Source: Actinomycetes bacterium (lineage in GTDB: Bacteria > Actinomycetota > Acidimicrobiia > Acidimicrobiales > Acidimicrobilacustridaceae). Taken from it: DNA of 39,556 nt. Below are positions 14,781 to 22,307 of this stretch, piece after piece; the first letter of the stretch is position 1, and every line of letters begins with the position of its first letter. The notes beneath the pieces were generated by a model. The model did no database searches, had not been told where the DNA came from, and saw only the letters and a list, made by a program, of their open reading frames with translations. The stretch lies in assembly GCA_029782025.1 (NCBI GenBank), contig JAKOVR010000001.1, forward strand, positions 1 through 39,556, read 5' to 3'. The position numbers and the translations under genes are program-made.

Positions 14781-16994
14781 GTGACCGACACCCGACGGGG
14801 CTCCCGCCGGCTGGCGTTGGCCGGCCTGGCCTGCCTTCTCCTCGGCCTGCTCGTCGGGTTCGACCCGGCGACGGCGCCCCCCGCCGCGGCCGGATCGACC
14901 GTGCCCCGGCGGCCCCTGACCACCGTCAGCCGGTCGGGCGTCACGGTGACGGCCACGCCGACGGCGCAGCTGTCCGACGGCCAGGCCGTGGCCATCACGG
15001 TCAAGGCCGACGCCGGCGTCCTCGTCAACACGGCCGAAGCGCACTACTGCCGGCCGGGCGTCGCGTACCAGACCAGCACCGATCCTCGTCCCGCGATCGA
15101 CTTCAAGCTCGGCGGGGCCAACTGCCCGCTGATCCCCGTGTCGTCGTCGAGCGACACGATCGCCATCGACGCCGCCACTTCGATCTACGCCAACACCCCC
15201 GAAGGCGAGACCTTCCTGTTCCGGGCCGGGTACGGGCGGGCCGAGTGGCAGTACGACGGGCAGCCTCGCTCCCTCGACTGCGACGCCGATCACCCGTGTG
15301 CGATCGTCGTCGAGCTGCTCATCGGTACCACGACCCCGGTGTGGACGCCCTTCGTCATCGAGGTGACGCTCCGCAACGACGACCCGATCAAGGCGTGCGG
15401 TGGCGTGGCCAAGGACGCACTGCAATCGGGCGGGTCGGACCGGATGAACGACGCCTGGGTCAACTGGACGCTGGCTGCCTGCCGCCGCCCGGGTTCGGCC
15501 GGAGCGCCGAGCCGGGCCACCTTCACCGGTGAGGCGACCTCGGCCTCGTCCTTCGCCACCGGTGCCGCCGACTTGACCTACGCCGCCGCCGGGTACGACG
15601 ACGACGTGGCCCTCGTGTCTCCCGACGTGGTCCCCGCGGCGGATCGTCGGGCGATGGTGCCCGTGCCGGTCGCGCTCAACGCCGCGGTGCTCGCCGTCGG
15701 CAATGGCTACCTGAGCCAGAGCGGGCGCAAGGTGCCCTACTCGGATCTCAAGCTGACCCTCACCGAGGTGGCGGCCCTCCTCAGCGGCGGCACCTACGGC
15801 ATCACGCCGTACGTGCCGGCGATCCTCGCCCGCAACCCCGAGCTGGCCGGCGACGGGATGTTCCAGACGAGCAACACGTTCCAGGTGGCGGCGTCGTCGC
15901 TCGGTGACACCCCGAACTGGCTCTTGACCAACCACGAAGCGACGTTGCGCCCCGACGACTGGAAGGTGCCGAATCAGCCCGGGCCCTTCGGTGCCGAGGC
16001 CGGCCTCCCGCGGGGCCGCGACAACGACTTCGCCACCGCCATCCCGGCCTACCAGAACGCGCTGAGCCTGTTCACCGGCCGGCTGACGTTGCAGCGCCAG
16101 ATCAGCGGGCTGAACGTCTTCGGCGGCGTGTGGGTGTTCACGGACCTGGCCACGGCGCGTGCCTTCGGCATGACCCCGGTGAAGATCGAGAACGCCAACG
16201 GGCAGTTCGTGGGCCCGACGACCGAGTCGCTGCTGGCCGCGGTGCCGACCATGAAGAAGGGCAAGGGCGGCACGTGGCTCCCCGTTCCGTCGGCGACCGC
16301 GACGGGCACGGTCCAGCCCTACCCGCTCACCATGGTCGAGTACGCCCTCGCCCCGGCCGAGCCGCTCTACAACGAGGACTGCACCCTGCGCACCGACGCC
16401 AACGCCCTCTTGAAGGACTGGCTCACCTTCATCACCACCTCGGGGCAGGCCGAGCTGCCGACCGGCTTCGAGCCCCTCCCGCCAGCGTTGCGGGCCGAGG
16501 CGGCGGCCGCCATCCCGAAGGTGGGCGCATCGCCGATCAGCGGGACCTGCAAGGACGGCCCGACCACCACGACCACCGAACCGACGTCGACCACGACCAC
16601 CGAGCCGCCGCCGACCACCCTGGCCGAGACACCGGTGTACAGCGGCTACGAAGGGGCCGGGTCCGGGAGCGGCGCGTCCGCTTCGGGCTCGGATTCGAGC
16701 GGTGTCGTCCCGGTCGCCGGCACGGGGTCGGGTGGCGGCGCGCCGCTCGCCAACACGCCGGTGGCCACCGCCCGCACGACGGCGACGGCCCGGGCCGGGA
16801 CGACCACGACCGCGCTGGCGGCCGTGCCTGTGGCGCCGGCCGCGTTCCGTCCCCCGGACTATGCCGGCGCCCGGGGTGGCTCCGTGGCCGGCGGGCTCTT
16901 CGGCCTCATCGGCATCGTGCTGCTCGGATCGGCGGCGGCGATGAACGCCAGCGGCGGCCGCCGGTTCGCGCTCGACGCGGGGAACCTGCGATGA
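14781..16994 (+). CDS. Membrane-anchored fusion of neocarzinostatin-like and PstS-like domains
   Basis: This is a 737-residue exported protein. The GTG at 14781 gives a signal peptide ending near PPAAA. Residues about 48-205 hold the two-disulfide domain (VTVTATPTAQLSDGQAVAI, AHYC, GGANCPL, LDCDADHPCAIVVELL). Residues about 215-590 align with PstS: VPVPVALNAAVLAVG, LTLTEVAALLSGG, then YPLTMVEYALAP...LLKDWLTFITTSGQAELPTGFEPLPP, closely matching the C-terminal lobe of the anchored PstS at 4776-6452. A Thr/Pro linker (about 594-618), a Ser/Gly/Thr region and a membrane helix (about 700-721) follow. The canonical SGSGT-type anion loop is not evident, so ligand binding is doubtful. The gene is coupled to the next one (ATGA). 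An open stretch upstream from 14721 is an alternative start but would overlap the previous gene. Confidence 0.8.
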   Translation: MTDTRRGSRRLALAGLACLLLGLLVGFDPATAPPAAAGSTVPRRPLTTVSRSGVTVTATPTAQLSDGQAVAITVKADAGVLVNTAEAHYCRPGVAYQTSTDPRPAIDFKLGGANCPLIPVSSSSDTIAIDAATSIYANTPEGETFLFRAGYGRAEWQYDGQPRSLDCDADHPCAIVVELLIGTTTPVWTPFVIEVTLRNDDPIKACGGVAKDALQSGGSDRMNDAWVNWTLAACRRPGSAGAPSRATFTGEATSASSFATGAADLTYAAAGYDDDVALVSPDVVPAADRRAMVPVPVALNAAVLAVGNGYLSQSGRKVPYSDLKLTLTEVAALLSGGTYGITPYVPAILARNPELAGDGMFQTSNTFQVAASSLGDTPNWLLTNHEATLRPDDWKVPNQPGPFGAEAGLPRGRDNDFATAIPAYQNALSLFTGRLTLQRQISGLNVFGGVWVFTDLATARAFGMTPVKIENANGQFVGPTTESLLAAVPTMKKGKGGTWLPVPSATATGTVQPYPLTMVEYALAPAEPLYNEDCTLRTDANALLKDWLTFITTSGQAELPTGFEPLPPALRAEAAAAIPKVGASPISGTCKDGPTTTTTEPTSTTTTEPPPTTLAETPVYSGYEGAGSGSGASASGSDSSGVVPVAGTGSGGGAPLANTPVATARTTATARAGTTTTALAAVPVAPAAFRPPDYAGARGGSVAGGLFGLIGIVLLGSAAAMNASGGRRFALDAGNLR

Positions 16995-18049
16995 CGACCC
17001 TGACGCCGGTCCAACGTCACGCCGCCCGTCGCGCGGTGGACGCCGAGGCCGAAGCCGAGGCCGACGTCGAGGTGGTGCCCGAGTCCGAGGTCGGGGTGGT
17101 GGCCACGCGCCGACCGGTCACGGCGCGGATGCTCCTGTGGACCCTCGCCTGGGTGCTCACCCTGGTGCTGGTGCTGTACGACGTCGAGCCGCTGTTCCAG
17201 CAGCGGGCCCAGCACGACCTGTTCGACCAGTTCAAGGTGGAGCTCACCAATGCGTCGAACCAGGCGCAGAGCTTCTCGGGGATCGTGGCCCCGACCAAGG
17301 CGGTCGAGCCGGGCCAGCCGGTGGGCCTGATCGAGATCGGGCGGATCCAGCTCCAGCAGGTCGTGGTCGAAGGGGCGACGCCCGCAGCCACCGCCGCCGG
17401 TCCGGGGCACGTGGCTGGCACAGCCGGGCTCGGGCAGCCCGGCAACAGCGTGGTCGTCGGTCGGCGCACCGCCTTCGGGGGGCCGTTCAGCGAGCTCCAC
17501 GACCTCCGCGTCGGCGACGGCATCCTGGTCACCACCACACAGGGCCAGGTCGTGTATGCGGTGACCTCGGTGCGGAGCCAAACCATCACGACGCCCGACC
17601 CGTCCGCCGCGGCCGCCGGGCGGGGAGGCACGGCCAGCTCGGCCGACGAGGGTGAGGTCGTCGATCCCTTCGCCGGGGCCGAGGTGCCCATCGACGTCCT
17701 CTACGGCGCCTCGCCCGACGATCGCCTGACGCTGGTGACCTCGGCCGTCGCCAACCCGCTGAACTCCTCCGACGCCACGGTCGTCACGGCCCGTATGGTG
17801 GGCCGGCCCTTCCCGCCCACCCCCCAGAACGGCCGCCTCGACAGCACCAGCGGGTTGCGGGCCGAGCCCGGCGCCCTGCCCGGCCTGCTCCTGGTCGCCG
17901 GCCTCTACGCCGCCACGCTCCTGGCCGCCGTGGTCCTGTACCGGCGGGTCACGGGTCGGGTGGCGTACCTCTTGTCGGCCGCGCCCATCGTCGCCGTCAC
18001 GATCCTCCTGGCCGAGGCGCTCAGCCGGCTCCTCGCGGCCTGGGCCTGA
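16991..18049 (+). CDS. Sortase-like membrane protein lacking catalytic residues (pseudosortase)
   Basis: This is a 352-residue protein with an acidic/Ala N-terminus, one membrane helix (about 46-64), an exported sortase-like domain (about 100-275) and two C-terminal helices (about 297-316, 325-350). The domain follows the sortase class D/E/F layout: GHVAGTAGLGQPGNSVVVGRRTAFGGPFSELHDLRVGDGILVTTTQGQVVYAV. At the catalytic His (canonical GHRT) it has GRRT (Arg158), and at the catalytic Cys (canonical LTLTTC) it has LTLVTS (Ser251). The expected catalytic Arg in the next strand is missing too (SSDATVVTA). It cannot perform standard transpeptidation. It ends the operon of secreted proteins, so a scaffolding or substrate-holding role is possible. 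Confidence 0.8.
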   Translation: MTTLTPVQRHAARRAVDAEAEAEADVEVVPESEVGVVATRRPVTARMLLWTLAWVLTLVLVLYDVEPLFQQRAQHDLFDQFKVELTNASNQAQSFSGIVAPTKAVEPGQPVGLIEIGRIQLQQVVVEGATPAATAAGPGHVAGTAGLGQPGNSVVVGRRTAFGGPFSELHDLRVGDGILVTTTQGQVVYAVTSVRSQTITTPDPSAAAAGRGGTASSADEGEVVDPFAGAEVPIDVLYGASPDDRLTLVTSAVANPLNSSDATVVTARMVGRPFPPTPQNGRLDSTSGLRAEPGALPGLLLVAGLYAATLLAAVVLYRRVTGRVAYLLSAAPIVAVTILLAEALSRLLAAWA

Positions 18050-18057
18050 CCGGTGCG

Positions 18058-18132
18058 GCCGGCCGGACTGTCCACGCCGGCCGGACTGACCGCCCGCCGT
18101 GGACGGCGAGACCGCCCGCCGTGGACGGCGGG
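18058..18132. terminator. Short tandem repeats and hairpin between convergent genes
   Basis: GCCGGCCGGACTG occurs at 18058-18070 and 18076-18088. ACCGCCCGCCGTGGACGGCG then occurs at 18089-18108 and again at 18111-18130. Each copy of the second repeat contains an inverted repeat; CCCGCCGT (18115-18122) pairs with ACGGCGGG (18125-18132). The block lies between genes converging at 18049 and 18145, so a bidirectional terminator is the natural reading. Confidence 0.55.
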
Positions 18133-18144
18133 GGCGCTGCGAGA

Positions 18145-19320
18145 TCAGAGGAACTCGAGCCGGGCCAGCCACAGCCCCGGGGCGTCGATCTCGTTCGGGG
18201 TGGGGAGGGCCTCGGGCACCGACCAGAGCCGGTTCAGGGCGTCGAGACCGTCGCGCTCGACCACACCCTCGGCGAAGCGGGTGCCGCGGTCGAACTGGGC
18301 CTGGGAAAGGTCGAGGCCGAGGAACTGCTCCACCGCCCGGGTGGCGTCGTCGGCCTCGACCCGGCGCCGGCGGAGGGCCTCGGTGGTCTGGCGGTAGCTG
18401 CCGATGAGCTGCTCGCCGATGTGGTCGAGGAGGACGTCGACGTACCCCTCGACGGCGGCCACGAGGGCGTGGAGCCTGGGTCGGATCTCGCGCTGGTGGT
18501 CGGACTCGATGAGCGACAGCATCTGCTCGGGGCTGCCGAGTTGGCGCTGGATGGCGGACAGCGGATCGCCGGTGTCGTCGAGGCCGGGGAGCTCGAACCC
18601 GGAGAGCAGCTCCTCGACGTCGCCGCTGGCCTGGAACGACGACACGTAGTCGAAGAGGAGGCGGTCCATCTCGTCCCGGACATGGGGCACGCCGAGGACG
18701 GCGTGGTGGAGGAGCTGGTCGAGGCTGAGCCAGAGGATGAGGTCGTCCTCGGTGATGCTCCAGTCGCGGGCGAAGGTGGTGGCGTTGTCGAGGACGAGCA
18801 GCACGTCGGCGCCGGCCGGCCGGGGGACGGGCAGGTCGTAGCTGCCGAAGGACCGCTTGGCCAGGTGGCCGACCATCGAGCCGACGGAGAAGGCCAGCAT
18901 CATCGGTTGCATGGCCTGGAGCATCGGGACCAGCCACCCCATCGGATCGCCGGCGAGGTCGTCGTCGGCCGCGGCGTCGGCGGGCGCGGCGAGGCCGGCC
19001 CGCAGCCGGTCGAAGAGCACGGCGTACTCGTCGAGGGTGGTGAGGGCGAACTGCGTGCGGGTGCAGGGCAGCAGGCGGGTGGTGACGTCGAGACCCGTGG
19101 CGTCGGCCACGCGCAGCTCGGCCACCCGGGCCAGCTGCTCCACCTTCATGCGGGTGAGCGGGTCGACGTTGGGCTCCACCGCGCCGTCGGTGGCCACCTG
19201 CACGGCGAAGGCCCGCGCCTGGGCCGACGGGTCGGCGGACTGCTGGCGCATCATGCGCAGCATGTCGCCGAACGGGGGCGGCACGTGGCGGAAGGGGTCG
19301 TCGCCGGCGGGATCGCTCAC
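18145..19320 (-). CDS. Zincin-like family protein (DUF2342-type), metal motif degenerate
   Basis: This 391-residue cytoplasmic protein resembles the actinobacterial zincin-like family DUF2342/COG5282, often annotated as zinc-dependent metalloprotease. Typical landmarks are the helix LILWLSLDQLLHHAVLGVP, the following VRDEMDRLLFDYV, and ALRRRRVEADDATRAVEQFLGLDL near the C-terminus. Where active family members have HExxH, this protein reads D201-Q-L-L-H205, so the first His and the Glu are lost. Some paralogues in this family are also reported without the motif. The ATG at 19320 lies 107 bases from a divergent gene. Relatives in mycobacteria sit near the PDZ/Lon-like and UPF0182 genes, which here are 15 kb away. 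Protease activity is unlikely. Confidence 0.8.
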   Translation of the reverse strand: MSDPAGDDPFRHVPPPFGDMLRMMRQQSADPSAQARAFAVQVATDGAVEPNVDPLTRMKVEQLARVAELRVADATGLDVTTRLLPCTRTQFALTTLDEYAVLFDRLRAGLAAPADAAADDDLAGDPMGWLVPMLQAMQPMMLAFSVGSMVGHLAKRSFGSYDLPVPRPAGADVLLVLDNATTFARDWSITEDDLILWLSLDQLLHHAVLGVPHVRDEMDRLLFDYVSSFQASGDVEELLSGFELPGLDDTGDPLSAIQRQLGSPEQMLSLIESDHQREIRPRLHALVAAVEGYVDVLLDHIGEQLIGSYRQTTEALRRRRVEADDATRAVEQFLGLDLSQAQFDRGTRFAEGVVERDGLDALNRLWSVPEALPTPNEIDAPGLWLARLEFL

Positions 19321-19427
19321 ACCGGCATGCTACGACCACCGCCGCGGGGCGCGTCCCGCGGCGCCGGTGGTGAGGGGTCACACCCGGGCCTTGGGAGGCG
19401 CCGGTCCCCGCGGGCAATGATGGGGCC

Positions 19428-20330
19428 GTGTCCGCGCCCGTCCTCGAGCAGCTGTCCCGCCTCGGTGCCGCCGAGGGTGTGACCGTGCTCGCCGGCGAAC
19501 CGTTCCCCGGCCCGGGGGCCGGGATCGACGGGCTCGGCCGGTGGATCGATCCGGCCGCCGTGCGCCGGGCGCTGGCCCAGCTCGACGACGCGACGACCCA
19601 CGTGGTGCTGGTGTCGAGCGCGATGGTCTACGGGGCGTGGCCCAACAACCCGGTGCCGCTCACGGAAGAGGCGGTGCTCCGGCCCGAGCCGGGCAACGGC
19701 CTGGCCGTGGCCTGCGGCGAGGCCGAACGGCTGGTGGCTCGATGGCGCGACGACCGGCCCGGTCGCAGCGTCACCGTCCTGCGCCCGGCGCTGGTGGTCC
19801 ACGAGGGGCAGGGGGGATGGCTGGCCCGCTCGCCGTGGGGCGGCCGGGGCCCGGCCCTCGTCGACCCCGAACCGCCCGTCCAGTTCCTGCACCTCGACGA
19901 CCTGGTGACCGCCATCGACCTCGCCGTCGCCACCCGCCACGACGGCGTGCTCAACGTCGCCCCCGAAGGGTGGCTCCGGGCCGAGGACCAGCGGGCGCTC
20001 GCCGGCCCCGCCCCCCGCCTGGCCCTGCCCGCGCCCCTGGCCCGGCGCGTCCGGCGGCTGCAGTGGGATGCCGGGCCGCTGGTGCCCTTCGAGGGTGTGG
20101 TGCCCTACCTGTGCCACCCGTGGGTGGTGGCCAGCGACGCCCTCCGGGCCCTCGGGTGGCGGCCGCAGTGGACCAACGAGGAGGCCTTCGTGGCCGCCAG
20201 CCCCGCCGGCCCGCTCACCGGCATGAACCCCAAGCGCCGCCAGATGGTGGCCCTCGGCGGTGCCGCCGCCCTCATCGCCGCCGCCTTGGCCGGGGTGGTC
20301 GTCGCCCTCCGCCGCGCCGACCGCGCCTGA
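19428..20330 (+). CDS. Short-chain dehydrogenase/epimerase-like protein lacking the N-terminal nucleotide loop
   Basis: This is a 300-residue protein of the extended SDR (NAD-dependent epimerase) fold. Recognisable parts are HVVLVSSAMVYGAWPNNPVPLTEE, GEAERLV, VTVLRPALVV, VQFLHLDDLVTAIDLAV and GVLNVAPEGW. The usual GxxGxxG nucleotide loop should precede these, but the GTG start leaves no room for it; the frame is open a little upstream without a start or Gly motif. The YxxxK catalytic pair is also absent (LAVACGEAE instead of Y...K). The C-terminus has a membrane helix (GGAAALIAAALAGVVVAL) followed by RRADR. It is probably a non-catalytic or regulatory relative. The 39-bp palindrome follows its stop. 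Confidence 0.7.
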   Translation: MSAPVLEQLSRLGAAEGVTVLAGEPFPGPGAGIDGLGRWIDPAAVRRALAQLDDATTHVVLVSSAMVYGAWPNNPVPLTEEAVLRPEPGNGLAVACGEAERLVARWRDDRPGRSVTVLRPALVVHEGQGGWLARSPWGGRGPALVDPEPPVQFLHLDDLVTAIDLAVATRHDGVLNVAPEGWLRAEDQRALAGPAPRLALPAPLARRVRRLQWDAGPLVPFEGVVPYLCHPWVVASDALRALGWRPQWTNEEAFVAASPAGPLTGMNPKRRQMVALGGAAALIAAALAGVVVALRRADRA

Positions 20331-20331
20331 A

Positions 20332-20382
20332 TCCTTTGGGTGCGTAAGGGTGCGCTATGCGCGCCCTTACGCACCCAAAGGA
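20332..20382. repeat. Dispersed palindrome, copy 1 (core 20338-20376)
   Basis: The 39-base core starts GGGTGCGTAAGGG and ends CCCTTACGCACCC, giving a 13-bp perfect stem extended inward by a wobble and GCGC. Flanks TCCTTT/AAAGGA add six more pairs. The core is the exact reverse complement of copies 2 and 3. It lies between the convergent SDR-like gene (stop 20330) and the HtrA-like gene (stop 20420), where it can act as a bidirectional terminator. Confidence 0.9.
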
Positions 20383-20419
20383 CCTGTGGCCGAGGACGAT
20401 GGCTGGGGGCCGAGGCTGG

Positions 20420-21727
20420 CTACTTGCCGGGGGTGGGGCGCTCGCCGAGGGTGACGATGGCGGGGTCGGGTTCGACCTGGCCGCCGCGCAGGTACCAGAC
20501 CGACACCGTGTCGCCCGGCCGGTGCTTGCGCAGCGCCACCACCAGGTCGTCCCACGAGGTGACCGGGTCGTCCTGCAGCCGCACCACGATGTCGCCGACC
20601 CGCAGCGACGACGGCCCGACGGTGGCCGGGCTGTTGTCGGCGACGTCGGTGAGCACCAGCCCGCCAGCGATGTCGAGGCGCGACGCCTCGGCGGCCGGCA
20701 ACGCCTCGCCCACCGCCCCGAGGTAGGCGTGCTCCACCTTCCCGCCGGGCCGGATCAGCGAGTCGGCCACCTGCCGGGCATAGTCGATCGGGGTGGCGAA
20801 GCGCACCACCAGCTCCTCGTTGCTGCCGCGGCCCTTCACCGTCTGCACCGTGGCCAGGGCCAGATCGGTGGTCTTGCGGGCCCGGTAGCCGCGGCTGGTG
20901 ATCACCCCGACCACCGCGCCGCTGCTGTCGATCAGCGGGGCGCCCGTGGCGCTCCCGGTGAGGCGGAGGTTGGTCTGGAACATGTCGTAGAGCGTGGCCA
21001 CGTTGGGGTTGTCGCTCTCCACTCGCCGGCCGAGGGCGTTGACCACCCCCACCGGGATGGAGGGCCCGCTGCGGTCGCCAGGCGACGGGTCGATGGCGAT
21101 CACCGGCTCGCCGAGCTGCACGCCCGACGACCGGCCGAGGACCGCGACCGGCAGGTCGGACCCGTCGATCTTGACCACGGCGATGTCGGCCTCCCGGTCG
21201 ACGCCGACGAGCGACGCCGGGCGCGACGGCTGGTCGTCGAGGGTGACGGCGATCTCCTCGGCCCCGTCGACGAGGTCGGCGGTGGTGATCAGGTAGCCGT
21301 TGGATCGGAACACCACCGCGGTGCCGCTGGCCGTGCCCGTCGGGGAGCGGGCCTCGAGCCGGGCCACCGCTGGGAGCACCTTCTGGGCGATGGCGATCGG
21401 GGCGTCGGGATTGCGCTGCAGGTCGACCGACTGGCGTTCCACCCCGGCCGGCGGTGTGGGGGGCGGCCGGAAGGCGCCGAAGGCGAGCACCGTGGCCAGG
21501 GTGACGGCCGAGCCGGCCATGCCGGCCATGAGGACGATGAGCCAGGTGTGGGACGAGGCGGGGGGGCGGCGCACGACGGTGACGGCCGCCGGCCGCTGGG
21601 ACGCGCCGATCTCGGAGGGATGGCGCCAGAGTCGGTCGTCGGGGGGGAGCGGCGCCGACCCCCCGGCGGGGTGGCCGTCGTCGTCGCCGTCGAAGGACCC
21701 GGAGAGCGGATCGTCGTCGCCGGACAC
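20420..21727 (-). CDS. HtrA-like trypsin-fold membrane protein with PDZ domain, catalytic residues lost
   Basis: This 435-residue protein starts at a GTG. An acidic cytoplasmic N-terminus with the actinobacterial motif DDRLWRHPSEIG leads to one membrane helix (about 62-85), then an exported trypsin-like domain (about 108-310) and a PDZ domain (about 335-430; GLVLTDVADNSPA, LRVGDIVVRLQDDPV). The landmarks GYLITTADLVDGAEE, READIAVVKI and LTGSATGAPLIDSSG align with HtrA. The catalytic His position holds Asp151, the Asp is kept (Asp181), and the Ser position holds Thr261 (GSATGAPL in place of GNSGGPL). It should not be an active serine protease but could still sense or hold substrates through the PDZ domain. 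Confidence in the fold is high. Confidence 0.85.
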   Translation of the reverse strand: MSGDDDPLSGSFDGDDDGHPAGGSAPLPPDDRLWRHPSEIGASQRPAAVTVVRRPPASSHTWLIVLMAGMAGSAVTLATVLAFGAFRPPPTPPAGVERQSVDLQRNPDAPIAIAQKVLPAVARLEARSPTGTASGTAVVFRSNGYLITTADLVDGAEEIAVTLDDQPSRPASLVGVDREADIAVVKIDGSDLPVAVLGRSSGVQLGEPVIAIDPSPGDRSGPSIPVGVVNALGRRVESDNPNVATLYDMFQTNLRLTGSATGAPLIDSSGAVVGVITSRGYRARKTTDLALATVQTVKGRGSNEELVVRFATPIDYARQVADSLIRPGGKVEHAYLGAVGEALPAAEASRLDIAGGLVLTDVADNSPATVGPSSLRVGDIVVRLQDDPVTSWDDLVVALRKHRPGDTVSVWYLRGGQVEPDPAIVTLGERPTPGK

Positions 21728-21818
21728 CCGGGCGAGGTTAGTGACGCCGATCCCGCCGGCGGGCGCGCCCCACTGCCTGGACTCTTCGGATCCGGCTTCC
21801 GTTGCCTACCATGGCACC

Positions 21819-22307
21819 GTGTCCTCCCCCCTCCCGCCGGATGAGGGCGACGTCTGGCTCGCGCTCTCGCCGGACCCGCTCCCGCAGGCGGCCGCCTCCG
21901 ACTGGGTGGTGCGGCCGGACTGTGGCGCGGCGGTCGTGTTCGCCGGGACCGCCCGCGACCACGCGCCCGGTCGGCCCGGGGTGACCGGGTTGGAATACGA
22001 GGCCTACGAGGAGCAGGTCGTGCCCCGGTTCGCCGAGCTCGCCGCCGAGGCTCGCCGGCGTTGGCCCGACCTCGGTCGGATCGCCATCCTCCACCGCACC
22101 GGTTCGGTGGGGCTGGGCGAGGTGTCGGTGGTGGTGGCGGTGTCGTCCCCCCACCGGGCCACCGCCTTCGAATCGGCGCGGTGGTGCATCGACACGCTCA
22201 AGGCCTCGGTCCCGATCTGGAAGCGGGAGACCTGGTCGGGTGGGATGGCCTGGGGGCTCGACGGCCAGGACATCCAGCCGGTCGCCGCCGCCGAGGAGCC
22301 GGTGTGA
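21819..22307 (+). CDS. moaE: Molybdopterin synthase catalytic subunit MoaE
   Basis: This 162-residue protein corresponds to the large subunit of molybdopterin synthase, which with MoaD-thiocarboxylate converts precursor Z (cPMP) to molybdopterin. Motifs: GAAVVFAGTARDHA, LEYEAYEEQ, IAILHRTGSVGLGEVSVVVAVSSPHRATAFES and DTLKASVPIWKRETW. The two active-site lysines (in TLK and IWK) and the conserved HR are present. The GTG at 21819 places about 30 residues before the core. The stop overlaps the next start (GTGA), an odd pairing because the next gene is not a molybdenum cofactor gene. No MoaD lies nearby, so it must be encoded elsewhere. Confidence 0.93.
   Translation: MSSPLPPDEGDVWLALSPDPLPQAAASDWVVRPDCGAAVVFAGTARDHAPGRPGVTGLEYEAYEEQVVPRFAELAAEARRRWPDLGRIAILHRTGSVGLGEVSVVVAVSSPHRATAFESARWCIDTLKASVPIWKRETWSGGMAWGLDGQDIQPVAAAEEPV

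Noticed and set aside
20340..20380. Short similar peptides (KGALCAPLRTQ type) appearing in several frames at three places
   Set aside because: They are chance translations of the shared palindrome, not a protein family.
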